Below are positions 16,075 to 24,464 of a stretch of DNA of 42,337 nucleotides, one piece after another. The notes under the pieces are model-generated. The model was not told the origin of the DNA and ran no database searches. It was given only the letters and a program-made list of their open reading frames with translations. The DNA comes from Desulfuromonadales bacterium. Lineage in GTDB: Bacteria > Desulfobacterota > Desulfuromonadia > Desulfuromonadales > Syntrophotaleaceae. The stretch spans positions 1-42,337 of the forward strand of contig PWVL01000009.1 in the NCBI GenBank assembly GCA_003561875.1, read 5' to 3'. Positions within the stretch are counted from its first letter, which is position 1. The number at the start of each line of letters is the position of its first letter. Position numbers and translations under genes: made by a program.

Positions 16075-18158
16075 TCTTTACCCGAATGAGTATAAATTGA
16101 TTTATTTATATTTGGTACGAATTTATCACAAAATTCAAAATATTTATCAAGATATTGCATGTTAAGTATCCATAAATTATAAATTTTTTCAAATTCCAAT
16201 TGATTTTCTTCGCAAAATTTCTGTGGATAAAGAAGTACAGGGATTCCTTTGAGATTATATTTTATGCAAAGAATCGAAATTGCAGTTAATAAAATTTCTT
16301 TACTTACTTTTTTGTTGTCAACAACCATAACTTTAAAACTGTTTGTTAAATCAGACATGTTGAGATACTTGTCTGATATATTAACAATAACAATAACCTT
16401 TAGTTCATTATCTATTTTAATAGAATAAATATTCAGGTTTCTTTTCATCCCCAGTGAACGATATTCCAAAAAAAGTTCTGAATCGTTGTGATTTTTTGAA
16501 AGCAGATCCAGGGCGGAGACCATCAGGCCGCCTGATTCATAATCAAGAAATCTTTTAAGCTCATAAAGGTCATTCTGGCTTGCGAGGTTCATGCTCCAGG
16601 TTTGACTCACATGTAGTCCCGTTTTAAGGGGCCTGGAGAAATGGAAATATGCAAAACGGTCTATTGAGCATCCTTTCAGATCGTTGATGTATTTCTGGGT
16701 TCCGCCAAACACGCGGCTGGGAAACCGGTTTTCAGGGCGGAAGTAGCAAAACAGGTAGTCCAGGTGGGCGGAGTAAAGCTGGTGAACTTCGTTGGCGTAG
16801 CGGCTGATCTGGCTGAGTACCGAAAGTCCGCCTTTGCGGGTCTCGGTTTTTTGAGCGGCATGGTGCTGAACAAGCCAGGAGTTGTTGTAGAAGCGAATCA
16901 TCGACATATGGGCCAGAATGGCGCCGCTTTTCTGGTACACGAAATGCCGGGCGATGTTGGGCTTGCCTTCATAAAGCAGGCGATAGGTCTTTTTGAATTC
17001 CTGCTTGTTGGCTTTGAGGTGGAGGTATTTTTCAGGATAAATAAAGCCCGTGTCGAAAAAGAACTTCCAAAGCGCGTCAAGATCGACCTTGTTGCTTAAA
17101 TAGGAATGCTTATTGTTGGCCTGGTAGAGTAGGGCCAGGAGTCGGCCCTGTTCTTCCATTTTCATGTCCAGGAATGCAATGCCGCAACGGAAGGCGTGGA
17201 GTTCCGGGTCGTTCTCATCGGCCGAACGATAGACGACCTGAGCCTTGCAAAACAGGGTGTCGCTGTTGGCCAGGGTCAGAGAGAGTTCGGGCAGGATCAG
17301 CCCTGGCAGCAGCACCGCGTTGTGCGCCTCTTCATTGACCGATACCCCAGAACCGGAGATGTCCTCCACGTCCAGTTCCACCCACCGGTCGGTAAAGGGG
17401 TGGCGAAAACGGATGTTGGGTGACGGGCTCAGGCGTTGCCGTGCGCTTCGGTATTTGCGTTGTTTGTATTTAAAGAGGTGGTTGCTGGTCGGTATCAGAA
17501 CCACGGTTTTCTCATGCTGGTTGCCGGACTGCCGCAGGATGGTGCATTCCGCCGAGTAAACAATATCGCCCTTGCTGGACAGGATCAGGGTGGCCGGGGA
17601 ATCGGTGTTAAGCCACTGGAAGGTCTGTGGGGGCGGGGCGTTCAACGTAATGCGCATAGATACGCCGCTGAATTCAACCAGGCTGCCACTGAAACTGCCG
17701 CTGTTCTGTATCAGTTGGACCGCGACGTTCTTTGCCGAATGGCGTCGTGATTGGCGTGAATGCAGTTCCCTGGATTCCTGTGGCAGGACGAAGTGAAGGA
17801 ATTTTTCGTCAATTTGGACTGTCTCGGGTTCGATGACCAGGGTTTTTTCGCCATCGTGAATCAGCAAACGCTCAAAGCGGTGGGAGTTTCGTTCATTTTT
17901 TGAAAGCGGTTTGTTTGCCCAGGTACAGATCATTTCATGGGATGTGCAGGGTTGCGGCAGGATGGAGCGGGAAATTACGCTGCCATAGCGCAGGTGACGG
18001 AAGATGGCGGTAATGTGTCCGTCCAGAAAGTGAACATAATTGATTTTATTGATGAGGGTTTTCAGGTCGATGGTTTTGGCAGCCGGATTTGCGGGTGCAT
18101 GGCGGTCTTCCGGGGATGACTGCAGTCTTTCGCTAACCGTCCCGTGGCAGGTTTCCAT
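16071..18158 (-). CDS. Tandem PilZ protein with large, possibly acyltransferase-like C-terminal half
   Basis: This protein has 695 residues. Residues 30-130 may be a YcgR-N-like region. Residues 131-230 look like a first, degenerate PilZ domain (R135xxxR139, then LVEFSGVSMRI). Residues 234-340 are a second PilZ domain with an intact DISGSG (266-271) but a shifted arginine cluster (RKYRSARQR). Residues 355-690 form a domain with no firm name; SGAILAHMSMIRFYNNSWLV recalls the core strands of GNAT acyltransferases, and a second such pattern may follow near 575-600. No signal peptide or membrane segment is seen. Codons after about residue 570 become strongly AT-rich. The start at 18158 has only a weak ribosome site. 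The gene precedes and overlaps the HD-GYP gene. A cyclic-di-GMP-gated enzyme is inferred, not shown. Confidence 0.75.
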   Translation of the reverse strand: METCHGTVSERLQSSPEDRHAPANPAAKTIDLKTLINKINYVHFLDGHITAIFRHLRYGSVISRSILPQPCTSHEMICTWANKPLSKNERNSHRFERLLIHDGEKTLVIEPETVQIDEKFLHFVLPQESRELHSRQSRRHSAKNVAVQLIQNSGSFSGSLVEFSGVSMRITLNAPPPQTFQWLNTDSPATLILSSKGDIVYSAECTILRQSGNQHEKTVVLIPTSNHLFKYKQRKYRSARQRLSPSPNIRFRHPFTDRWVELDVEDISGSGVSVNEEAHNAVLLPGLILPELSLTLANSDTLFCKAQVVYRSADENDPELHAFRCGIAFLDMKMEEQGRLLALLYQANNKHSYLSNKVDLDALWKFFFDTGFIYPEKYLHLKANKQEFKKTYRLLYEGKPNIARHFVYQKSGAILAHMSMIRFYNNSWLVQHHAAQKTETRKGGLSVLSQISRYANEVHQLYSAHLDYLFCYFRPENRFPSRVFGGTQKYINDLKGCSIDRFAYFHFSRPLKTGLHVSQTWSMNLASQNDLYELKRFLDYESGGLMVSALDLLSKNHNDSELFLEYRSLGMKRNLNIYSIKIDNELKVIVIVNISDKYLNMSDLTNSFKVMVVDNKKVSKEILLTAISILCIKYNLKGIPVLLYPQKFCEENQLEFEKIYNLWILNMQYLDKYFEFCDKFVPNINKSIYTHSGKE

Positions 18159-18188
18159 GAGGAGAAGGCCCTTCCCGCAAGGTGGCAG

Positions 18189-18237
18189 CTTTCCCGATAC
18201 CTGCGGTAGCAGGTGCGCCGTGGAGGCTTTCGGAAAG
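18189..18237 (-). promoter_or_regulatory. Structured leader upstream of the PilZ/HD-GYP operon
   Basis: On the coding strand, CTTTCCG (18237-18231) can pair with CGGGAAAG (18196-18189) around an inner hairpin ACCTGC-TACC-GCAGGT (18214-18199). A competing local hairpin, GCTTT-CCG-AAAGC (18238-18226), uses the same 5' strand. Two exclusive folds 30-80 bases before the ATG are what a riboswitch or attenuator would show. It does not fit the GEMM cyclic-di-GMP consensus well enough to name it. Confidence 0.4.
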
Positions 18238-18297
18238 CGCAGAGCAAAGCAAAAACGAACAGCAAGTCAGTCGAGTTTTCCTATTCTTTTGCTCTCT

Positions 18298-18326
18298 CAT
18301 CTAGCACAGAGAGTTAAAATATTCAA
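18298..18326 (-). promoter_or_regulatory. Candidate promoter of the PilZ/HD-GYP operon
   Basis: The coding strand shows TTGAAT (18326-18321), a 17-base spacer and TAGATG (18303-18298). An inverted repeat, CTCTCT at 18292-18297 and AGAGAG at 18308-18313, straddles the -10 and could be an operator. The -10 is a weak match. Confidence 0.35.
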
Positions 18327-18384
18327 GCTCCGATTTCTGGTTTTCAATTTAAAATGGGAGGGTTCGATCCCTTTCGTTGGAAGC

Positions 18385-19809
18385 TCAATCTGCTTTTTCG
18401 GGTTTCGGCAGAACGTTGCCGGACTTCGCGGAAGGTCTGTCGGTTTGACGACTGTTGGCGTCTTCGTCCCGGTTCTGGTGGTTTGGGAAGACTTTTTCGC
18501 CGGGCACGGTCTGTTCCCGGTTTCGCAGCAGGCTCATGCGCTCCTGAAGGGTTTTTTCAAAGCCGCGATTGCTAGGCCGGTAGTAGTTGCAATCCCGAAG
18601 CGATTCAGGCAGATAGCTCTGTAGCGTGTGTCCGCCCTCGTAATCGTGAGGGTAGCGATAGTCTTTGCCGTAGTCGAGTTTTTTCATCAGCTCGGTCGGG
18701 GCATTACGCAGATGCAGCGGTACGGGCAGGGAACCGCTACGGCGGACTTCGGCCAGGGCTTTGTCGATACCCAAGTAGGAGGCATTGCTTTTTGGTGCGC
18801 AGGCCAGGTAGGTGGTCGCTTGGGCCAGGGGGATGCGTCCTTCCGGCATGCCGACAAAATGGCTCGCCTGCTGGGCGGCCAACGCGATCTGCAGGCCCCG
18901 GGGGTCGGCATTGCCGATGTCCTCCGCGGCGAAGATGACCATGCGACGGGCGATAAATTGAGGGTCTTCGCCGGATTCAATCATGCGGGCCAGCCAGTAC
19001 AGGGCGGCGTCGGGATCGGAGCCCCGCAGGCTTTTGATAAAGGCCGAGATGACGTTATAGTGTTCTTCGCCGCCCTTGTCGTAGAGGAGTCCCTTTTTTT
19101 GCAGGGCTTCCCGGGCGGTTTGCAGCGAGATTGGTCCCTTGCCGGTGAGGGCGGCGGCCACTTCCAGAGCGTTGAGCCCGGCCCGGGCGTCGCCGTGAGC
19201 CTGCCCGGCAAGCAACGCAAGGGTGGTCTCCGGGGTGTCCCGGTGGCGCTGGTCAAGGCCCCGCGGGTCCTCCAGCGCTCGCTGAAGCAGTTCTTGTATA
19301 TGGAAGCTTTCCAGCGGCTTGAGTACAAAAACCCTTGAGCGAGAGAGCAGGGCGGAGTTGATCTCGAAGGAAGGATTCTCCGTTGTGGCTCCGATCAGAA
19401 TGATGTCGCCGCGCTCTACGTAGGGAAGAAAGGCGTCCTGTTGGGCTTTGTTGAAGCGGTGGATTTCGTCGACAAACAACAGTGTCTTGCGGCCGTGATA
19501 GGCGCGCTCCTCGCGGGCCTGACGGATCAGTTCCCGTACCTCTTTCACGCCCTGCAGCACGGCGGAAAAGAACTCAAAACGACTTCGGGTACTGTTGGCG
19601 ATGACCTGGGCCAGGGTGGTTTTGCCCGTGCCGGGGGGACCCCAGAAAATCACCGAGGACAACTGGTCGGTTTCGATCAGACAACGCAGAACCTTGCCCG
19701 GCCCCAGCAGATGTTCCTGGCCGACCATTTCATTGAGGCGGCGAGGACGCATTCGCTCGGCTAGGGGGCCGCAAGAGCCGGGTTCGGGGTTCGCTTCAAA
19801 AAGGTCCAT
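18385..19809 (-). CDS. rarA: Replication-associated recombination protein A (RarA/MgsA)
   Basis: This 474-residue AAA+ ATPase has Walker A GPPGTGKT (57-64), Walker B LLFVDEIHRF, sensor 1 (ATTENPSF) and the family-specific C-terminal segments AAEDIGNADP and DYRYPHDY. RarA acts at stalled replication forks and forms tetramers that open duplex DNA ends. The last 40 residues are a charged, low-complexity tail rich in N, R and D that looks lineage-specific. It is divergent from nadK. Confidence 0.95.
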   Translation of the reverse strand: MDLFEANPEPGSCGPLAERMRPRRLNEMVGQEHLLGPGKVLRCLIETDQLSSVIFWGPPGTGKTTLAQVIANSTRSRFEFFSAVLQGVKEVRELIRQAREERAYHGRKTLLFVDEIHRFNKAQQDAFLPYVERGDIILIGATTENPSFEINSALLSRSRVFVLKPLESFHIQELLQRALEDPRGLDQRHRDTPETTLALLAGQAHGDARAGLNALEVAAALTGKGPISLQTAREALQKKGLLYDKGGEEHYNVISAFIKSLRGSDPDAALYWLARMIESGEDPQFIARRMVIFAAEDIGNADPRGLQIALAAQQASHFVGMPEGRIPLAQATTYLACAPKSNASYLGIDKALAEVRRSGSLPVPLHLRNAPTELMKKLDYGKDYRYPHDYEGGHTLQSYLPESLRDCNYYRPSNRGFEKTLQERMSLLRNREQTVPGEKVFPNHQNRDEDANSRQTDRPSAKSGNVLPKPEKAD

Positions 19810-19971
19810 AAAGTTTCCGTGCTGGGGTTCGGGAGGACGGGTTCAAAATGCTAGCATGGAAGAGCTTTCAGGGCAACCCGGATATGTTATAAGTTGTTGA
19901 AAGTGATAGACTTTGGCAGGAGGCTGTGCTAGCTTCGCCAGGCGTACGCATTTCGTTTTCCAAGGGTTGTC

Positions 19972-20841
19972 ATGAAACGTATCGGGATTTATGCCAAGTG
20001 CAGTCACCCGGATGCCGTGCAGGTCGCCGGCGAGGTCCTCGAATGGCTGGAAGGGCGGCGGCTGGAGGTGTTTGCAGAGCAGCAGCTGGCACAAAAGCTG
20101 GACGGGCGTGGTCCGGGCTATGAGAGAATACAGATTCCGGCTCTGGTCGACCTGATTGTCGTTCTTGGTGGAGACGGCACCTTGATTTCCGTTGCCCGGC
20201 AGGTAGCCCGGCAGGAAAACTATCGGGAGATTCCGATTCTGGGAATTAATCTCGGCAGCCTGGGATTTTTGACCGAAATTACCCGGGAAGAGCTGTTTCC
20301 GTGTCTGGAGAGGGTGTTGCTGGGTAATTTTAAAGTTTCCCGGCGCATGATGCTAGAGGCTGTCATTATTCGCGATGATCGGGAGATCAAGCGGTTCATA
20401 GTCCTCAATGACGTGGTTCTCAACAAGGGAGCAATCGCTCGTATTGTTGATATGGAGGTGTGGGTGGATGAGGTCTATCTGACGACCTTCAAGGCTGATG
20501 GCCTGGTAATTGCAACTCCCACGGGATCGACGGGTTACAATCTGTCTGCCGGCGGGCCGATTATCGCTCCGGGTCTGCACTGTTTTGTTATATCGCCCAT
20601 CTGTCCTCACATGCTCGCCAATCGTCCGTTGATTGTTTCGGATGATTCTCAGATTCATGTCGAGGTCAGGTGCAAGGATGAGCATGTTGTGTTCACCGCC
20701 GACGGGCAGGTCGCGGTGGATTTGCAGGCCGGTGACCTGATACGGGTCTGCAAGGCGCAGCGATCTACGCTACTGGTGGACAGCCCATCTAGGGATTACT
20801 TTGAGGTGTTGCGAACCAAGCTGGGTTGGGGCGAACGCTGA
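19972..20841 (+). CDS. nadK: NAD kinase
   Basis: This 289-residue protein has the catalytic GGDGT (66-70), the NKGAIARIVDMEV segment, and the conserved DGLVIATPTGSTGYNLSAGGPI loop that binds the nucleotide. It phosphorylates NAD to NADP in the cytoplasm. It starts a rightward gene string and is followed by recN after 39 bases. The nadK-recN pairing is common in many bacterial lineages, which supports co-transcription. Confidence 0.96.
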   Translation: MKRIGIYAKCSHPDAVQVAGEVLEWLEGRRLEVFAEQQLAQKLDGRGPGYERIQIPALVDLIVVLGGDGTLISVARQVARQENYREIPILGINLGSLGFLTEITREELFPCLERVLLGNFKVSRRMMLEAVIIRDDREIKRFIVLNDVVLNKGAIARIVDMEVWVDEVYLTTFKADGLVIATPTGSTGYNLSAGGPIIAPGLHCFVISPICPHMLANRPLIVSDDSQIHVEVRCKDEHVVFTADGQVAVDLQAGDLIRVCKAQRSTLLVDSPSRDYFEVLRTKLGWGER

Positions 20842-20880
20842 AGTCCGGCGCGATGATGTTGCCGGCAAAAGGACGGGGTC

Positions 20881-22560
20881 ATGCTGACAGACCTTCAGAT
20901 TAGAAATTTCGCCATTATCGATGTTCTTGAAGTCGAATTTTCCTCCGGGTTCAACGTGCTGACCGGTGAAACCGGAGCCGGCAAATCGATTATCATCGAT
21001 GCCGTTGCTCTTTTGCTGGGTGACCGGGCGCGAGGAGATTTGATTCGAACCGGGCACGAAGAGGCTGTGGTGGAGGCGGTTTTTGACCTTCGGGAGCAAG
21101 CGCAGGTCCGCCGGAACCTGGCGGAAGGCGGTTTTGGCGACGAGGAAGAGTTGTTGATTCGAAGAGTGGTCAATCGCAACGGGCGCAACAAGATCTTCAT
21201 CAATGGCCATCTGGCCAAGCTGGTCCAGTTGCACCCCCTGACCAGTCAACTCATGAGCATTTATGGCCAGCATGAGCATCAGGGACTGCAGCGCCCTGAC
21301 AGCCACCTGGAATTTCTGGATTATTTTGCCGGTTTGCAGGACTCCTTGCAGGACTATCGAACCTGTTACGATGAGCTGCAGCGACTGGAGAATGTATTCC
21401 AGGGAATGCAGGAGGCGGAAGCAGAGCGGCTGCAGCGTCTGGATCTGCTGACCTTTCAGCTGCGTGAGCTTGAAAACGCGGAGTTGCGTGCCGGTGAAGA
21501 GGAGGAGCTGGCCGACGAACGGTCTCTGCTGCAGCATGGAGAACGTCTTTCTCGAGCCGCTCTGGGGGGGTACGAGACTCTTTACGGCGCTGAGCAGGCC
21601 GTCTGCGCCCAGCTTGACACGGTTGCCTCCTCCCTCGAGGATTCTGCGGCCATCGACGGTAAGTTGGCGCCATTGGCCGAAACGGTGCGCTCTTCCCTGT
21701 ATGCTTTGGAGGATGTCGCTGAGCAGTTGCGGGATTACGCAGGAAAGGTGTCATTTGACGGCGCTCGCCTGGATCAGATCGAAACGCGGCTTGCTTTTCT
21801 GGGCAACCTGAAGCGTAAATATGCCGATTCCGTCGACGGATTGCTGGTTTGCCGGGATAAAATGGCCGAGGAATATGAAGCCTTGGTGAACGCGGACGCC
21901 GCCAGGGAGGAATTAGCCAAGAGGCTGGATGATTTGCGCAATCACCTACGACACAAAGGTGAGGCCTTGTCGTCGCGCCGACAGGAGGCCGCCGAAGAGC
22001 TTCGTCGGGCCGTAGAGAAGGAGTTGACCGAGTTGGCCATGGCCAAGGCACATTTCGAGATGCGCCTTTTCCCTCTGGCGGCGCCCGGCCCGTCAGGGTT
22101 GGAACGAGGCGAGTTTTATCTGGCTGCCAACGCCGGGGAAGATTCCAAACCGCTGGCCTGGATCGCTTCGGGCGGCGAACTGTCCCGCATCATGCTGGCC
22201 CTGCGACGGGCTGCTCCCGGTGCCGAGTGCATAGCTACCCTCATTTTTGACGAAGTCGACGCCGGTATCGGCGGTGTGGCAGCCAGTGCCGTAGGGCGCA
22301 AACTTCAGTCCATCGCTGAAACGGCGCAGGTTTTGTGCATCACCCACCTGCCCCAGGTGGCGGCCTTTGCCGACCAACATTACCGGGTTGAAAAGCAGGA
22401 GCGGGAGGGGCGAACCTGTACTGCCCTGGTCCGCCTCGAGGGTGAGCAACGGGTGGAAGAGATGGCGCGAATGCTCGGCGGAGCCCAGGTGACGGAGCGT
22501 ACTCTGGAACATGCCCGCGAGATCGTTGCCAGTTCCGCATCCGGCGCTTTGCCTCATTGA
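20881..22560 (+). CDS. recN: DNA repair protein RecN
   Basis: This 559-residue SMC-like ATPase has Walker A GETGAGKS (29-36), long central coiled-coil stretches, the ABC signature ASGGELSRIMLALR and Walker B TLIFDEVDAGIGG. It then has the D-loop/H-loop region ITHLPQVAAFADQH. RecN helps hold broken DNA ends and sister chromatids together during recombinational repair. Length and motif order are normal. It lies just downstream of nadK. Confidence 0.96.
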   Translation: MLTDLQIRNFAIIDVLEVEFSSGFNVLTGETGAGKSIIIDAVALLLGDRARGDLIRTGHEEAVVEAVFDLREQAQVRRNLAEGGFGDEEELLIRRVVNRNGRNKIFINGHLAKLVQLHPLTSQLMSIYGQHEHQGLQRPDSHLEFLDYFAGLQDSLQDYRTCYDELQRLENVFQGMQEAEAERLQRLDLLTFQLRELENAELRAGEEEELADERSLLQHGERLSRAALGGYETLYGAEQAVCAQLDTVASSLEDSAAIDGKLAPLAETVRSSLYALEDVAEQLRDYAGKVSFDGARLDQIETRLAFLGNLKRKYADSVDGLLVCRDKMAEEYEALVNADAAREELAKRLDDLRNHLRHKGEALSSRRQEAAEELRRAVEKELTELAMAKAHFEMRLFPLAAPGPSGLERGEFYLAANAGEDSKPLAWIASGGELSRIMLALRRAAPGAECIATLIFDEVDAGIGGVAASAVGRKLQSIAETAQVLCITHLPQVAAFADQHYRVEKQEREGRTCTALVRLEGEQRVEEMARMLGGAQVTERTLEHAREIVASSASGALPH

Positions 22561-22659
22561 ATACTGCCGGCGCACGATGCAGGCGGCCGCTTTGCCGCTG
22601 TTTCGTGATCCGGTCCTTGTTCCAATCAACCTGCACCTGCAATGGTGAGAGCCAAGCCC

Positions 22660-23112
22660 ATGATCCTTCGTAAAGCGCGTATTCCCGATGCCAAAGCGAT
22701 TCACGCCCTGCTGGTGGGCTATGCTCAGCAGGAGTTGATGCTGCCTCGCTCCCTGCCGGATATTTATGAGCGCATCCGCTCCTTTTATGTTTATGAGGAG
22801 CAGGGTCAGGTCCTTGGCACGGTCAGTTTACAGATATGCTGGTCGGATCTGGCGGAAATTCGCTCTTTGGCCGTTGCCGACGATTTGAAAATGAAAGGTA
22901 TCGGCCGCCTGCTGGTACAGGCCTGCCTGGAGGAGGCCAGAGAACTGGGACTGAAGAGGGTTTTTGCCCTGACCTATCAGCCGGGTTTTTTTGAAAAGAT
23001 GGGTTTTGGCTACATCGAAAAGTCGGAGCTCCCGCAGAAAATCTGGAGTGATTGCGTCAAATGTCCGAAGTTTCCCGACTGTGACGAGATTGCCATGAGC
23101 ATCGTCCTGTAA
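22660..23112 (+). CDS. GNAT acetyltransferase, short ArgA-like (N-acetylglutamate synthase type)
   Basis: This 150-residue GNAT protein has the acetyl-CoA loop region LAVADDLKMKGIGRLLVQA and a C-terminal cysteine cluster SDCVKCPKFPDCDE. That cluster is typical of stand-alone N-acetylglutamate synthases lacking the kinase-like domain. It would acetylate glutamate at the first step of arginine synthesis. The start at 22660 (MILRKARIPDA) fits the GNAT fold; the ATG at 22642 would add six residues with no ribosome site. argJ lies 4 kb downstream. Other GNAT substrates cannot be excluded. Confidence 0.75.
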   Translation: MILRKARIPDAKAIHALLVGYAQQELMLPRSLPDIYERIRSFYVYEEQGQVLGTVSLQICWSDLAEIRSLAVADDLKMKGIGRLLVQACLEEARELGLKRVFALTYQPGFFEKMGFGYIEKSELPQKIWSDCVKCPKFPDCDEIAMSIVL

Positions 23113-23138
23113 GAGTGTCCGCTCAGGGAACGAGAAAC

Positions 23139-23168
23139 TTGACAGGCTGGCTGTTTTTTTTCCATTAT
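23139..23168 (+). promoter_or_regulatory. Candidate sigma-70 promoter for the M23 peptidase gene
   Basis: A consensus -35 TTGACA (23139-23144), an 18-base spacer including eight Ts, and CATTAT (23163-23168) lie about 120 bases before the likely start. The T-run after a small stem (ACAG/CTGT) could also help end transcription of the preceding gene. Confidence 0.45.
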
Positions 23169-23284
23169 CGGGGCACGTACTCATAAAGCCCTACATCCCG
23201 CCGGTCGGTTTGCTGCCATGATTCTGGAGACTTTCTTCAGGCCGGTGGGTGTTTTCCCTCTTTGATCTTTTGAAAGGATTTTTT

Positions 23285-24154
23285 TTGGACCGACAGAGAC
23301 TGTCCATTCTCATAATCCCCGACGATGCTCGCCGTGTCCGGCACTTGCGACTCGGAATGCGCTGCCTGCAACTTCTGGCCGGCAGCCTGATCGTAGTTCT
23401 GCTGGCTTTGGGATGGTTGACTGCCAACTATTTTCGCACGGTTTTCGACCGCAGCGAACTGGCCCGGCTTCGAATCGAGAATGGCAGTCAGCAAGAAGTG
23501 ATACGGGCGCTTTCGACGGACATGGAGCACCTGCGTCGGGAAATGGTGGTGCTTGCGCAAAATGACGCCAAGGTCCGTCTGATGGCAGAGCTGACCAAGC
23601 CGGCTGTGGAAGCTCCGGCCGGTCTCGGAGGTCCCGGCGGGCACTCCGCCGTCGAAGAACTGGTCGAACTGCAGCGACAGATCGACCAGATTCGTCAGGA
23701 TATGGATCTGCGCCGCCAGAGTCTGGAAGAAATTCAGAGCTATTTCAACGATCAGAATTCCCTCCTCGCCGCGCGTCCCAAGGGATGGCCGACCAAGGGC
23801 TGGATTACCTCCGGTTTCGGTCGCCGCCAGTCGCCTTTCACTGGCCGAACGACCATGCATCAGGGAGTCGACATTGCCGCCCGCACGGGCACTCCGGTGG
23901 TGGCTTCCGCCAACGGAGTGGTCAGCCGGGTGGCTAATCTGCCCGATTATGGCAAGATCGTGGTGCTCGACCACGGCTATGGTTATCAGACCTATTACGC
24001 GCACAACTCCAAGATTTTCGTCAAAACGGGCCAGCGCGTTCAGCGGGGGGAGAAGATCGCCGCTGTCGGCAACACCGGGCGCTCCACCGGTTCCCACCTG
24101 CATTACGAAGTTCGTCTCAACGGCGTCCCCGTGAATCCGCGACGCTATTTTTGA
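23285..24154 (+). CDS. M23-family metallopeptidase with membrane anchor
   Basis: This protein of about 289 residues has one N-terminal membrane helix (LLAGSLIVVLLALGWLTA), a coiled-coil stalk rich in E, Q and R, and a C-terminal LytM/M23 domain. The domain carries the zinc motif HQGVDIAA and the second histidine pair in GSHLHYEVR. Such proteins cut peptidoglycan cross-links or activate amidases in the periplasm. Start choice: a TTG at 23285 has AAAGGA six bases upstream, while the GTG at 23249 has no ribosome site. Both keep the membrane helix. It lies upstream of secA, but with a separate promoter between them. Confidence 0.85.
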   Translation: MDRQRLSILIIPDDARRVRHLRLGMRCLQLLAGSLIVVLLALGWLTANYFRTVFDRSELARLRIENGSQQEVIRALSTDMEHLRREMVVLAQNDAKVRLMAELTKPAVEAPAGLGGPGGHSAVEELVELQRQIDQIRQDMDLRRQSLEEIQSYFNDQNSLLAARPKGWPTKGWITSGFGRRQSPFTGRTTMHQGVDIAARTGTPVVASANGVVSRVANLPDYGKIVVLDHGYGYQTYYAHNSKIFVKTGQRVQRGEKIAAVGNTGRSTGSHLHYEVRLNGVPVNPRRYF

Positions 24155-24347
24155 TGTCACCACACTATCCGCTCCGACCGGTCGCCCCTGCTTGTTCGTG
24201 CACATCAGGGCGAGAATGGGTCTGGCCTTTTCGTGAGCCGGCTCCTTCAAACCCTTGACCAATTCCTTGTGCAGATTTGCGCATCGCCGCCCCCGGCGGG
24301 CAGTTTCCCACCGGTTCTCTGACCGGTAACGCGGCGGGTCTTTAACC

Positions 24348-24376
24348 TTGTTAGGCACTTTTCCCTGTGATAAAAT
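24348..24376 (+). promoter_or_regulatory. Candidate sigma-70 promoter for secA
   Basis: TTGTTA (24348-24353), a 17-base spacer and TAAAAT (24371-24376) match the sigma-70 pattern well. They would start a leader of about 80 bases before the secA ATG. The remaining part of the 310-base gap (24155-24464) shows no gene. Confidence 0.6.
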
Positions 24377-24420
24377 TCAGCTTTTTTGGAAACGTTTATC
24401 GTTTTTTGGGTAATTTTCAG

Positions 24421-24448
24421 GACGCTCTCAGTTGGCGAGCGTCAGTTT
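24421..24448 (+). promoter_or_regulatory. Terminator-like hairpin in the secA leader
   Basis: GACGCTC (24421-24427) pairs with GAGCGTC (24437-24443) and is followed by AGTTTTT. The secA ribosome site (GGAG) begins three bases later. The position between the candidate promoter and the start codon suggests attenuation or control of ribosome access. Confidence 0.45.
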
Positions 24449-24464
24449 TTGGAGAAGATATAGA

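Noticed and set aside
18189-18240. GEMM-I cyclic-di-GMP riboswitch
   Set aside because: CCGAAAG and a nearby GC stem are reminiscent, but the conserved ACGCAAAGCC core and enclosing P1 helix cannot be drawn.
18355-18385. tRNA-like GGTTCGATCC segment
   Set aside because: No matching acceptor strand, D-arm or anticodon arm lies upstream, so this is chance similarity or at most a fragment.
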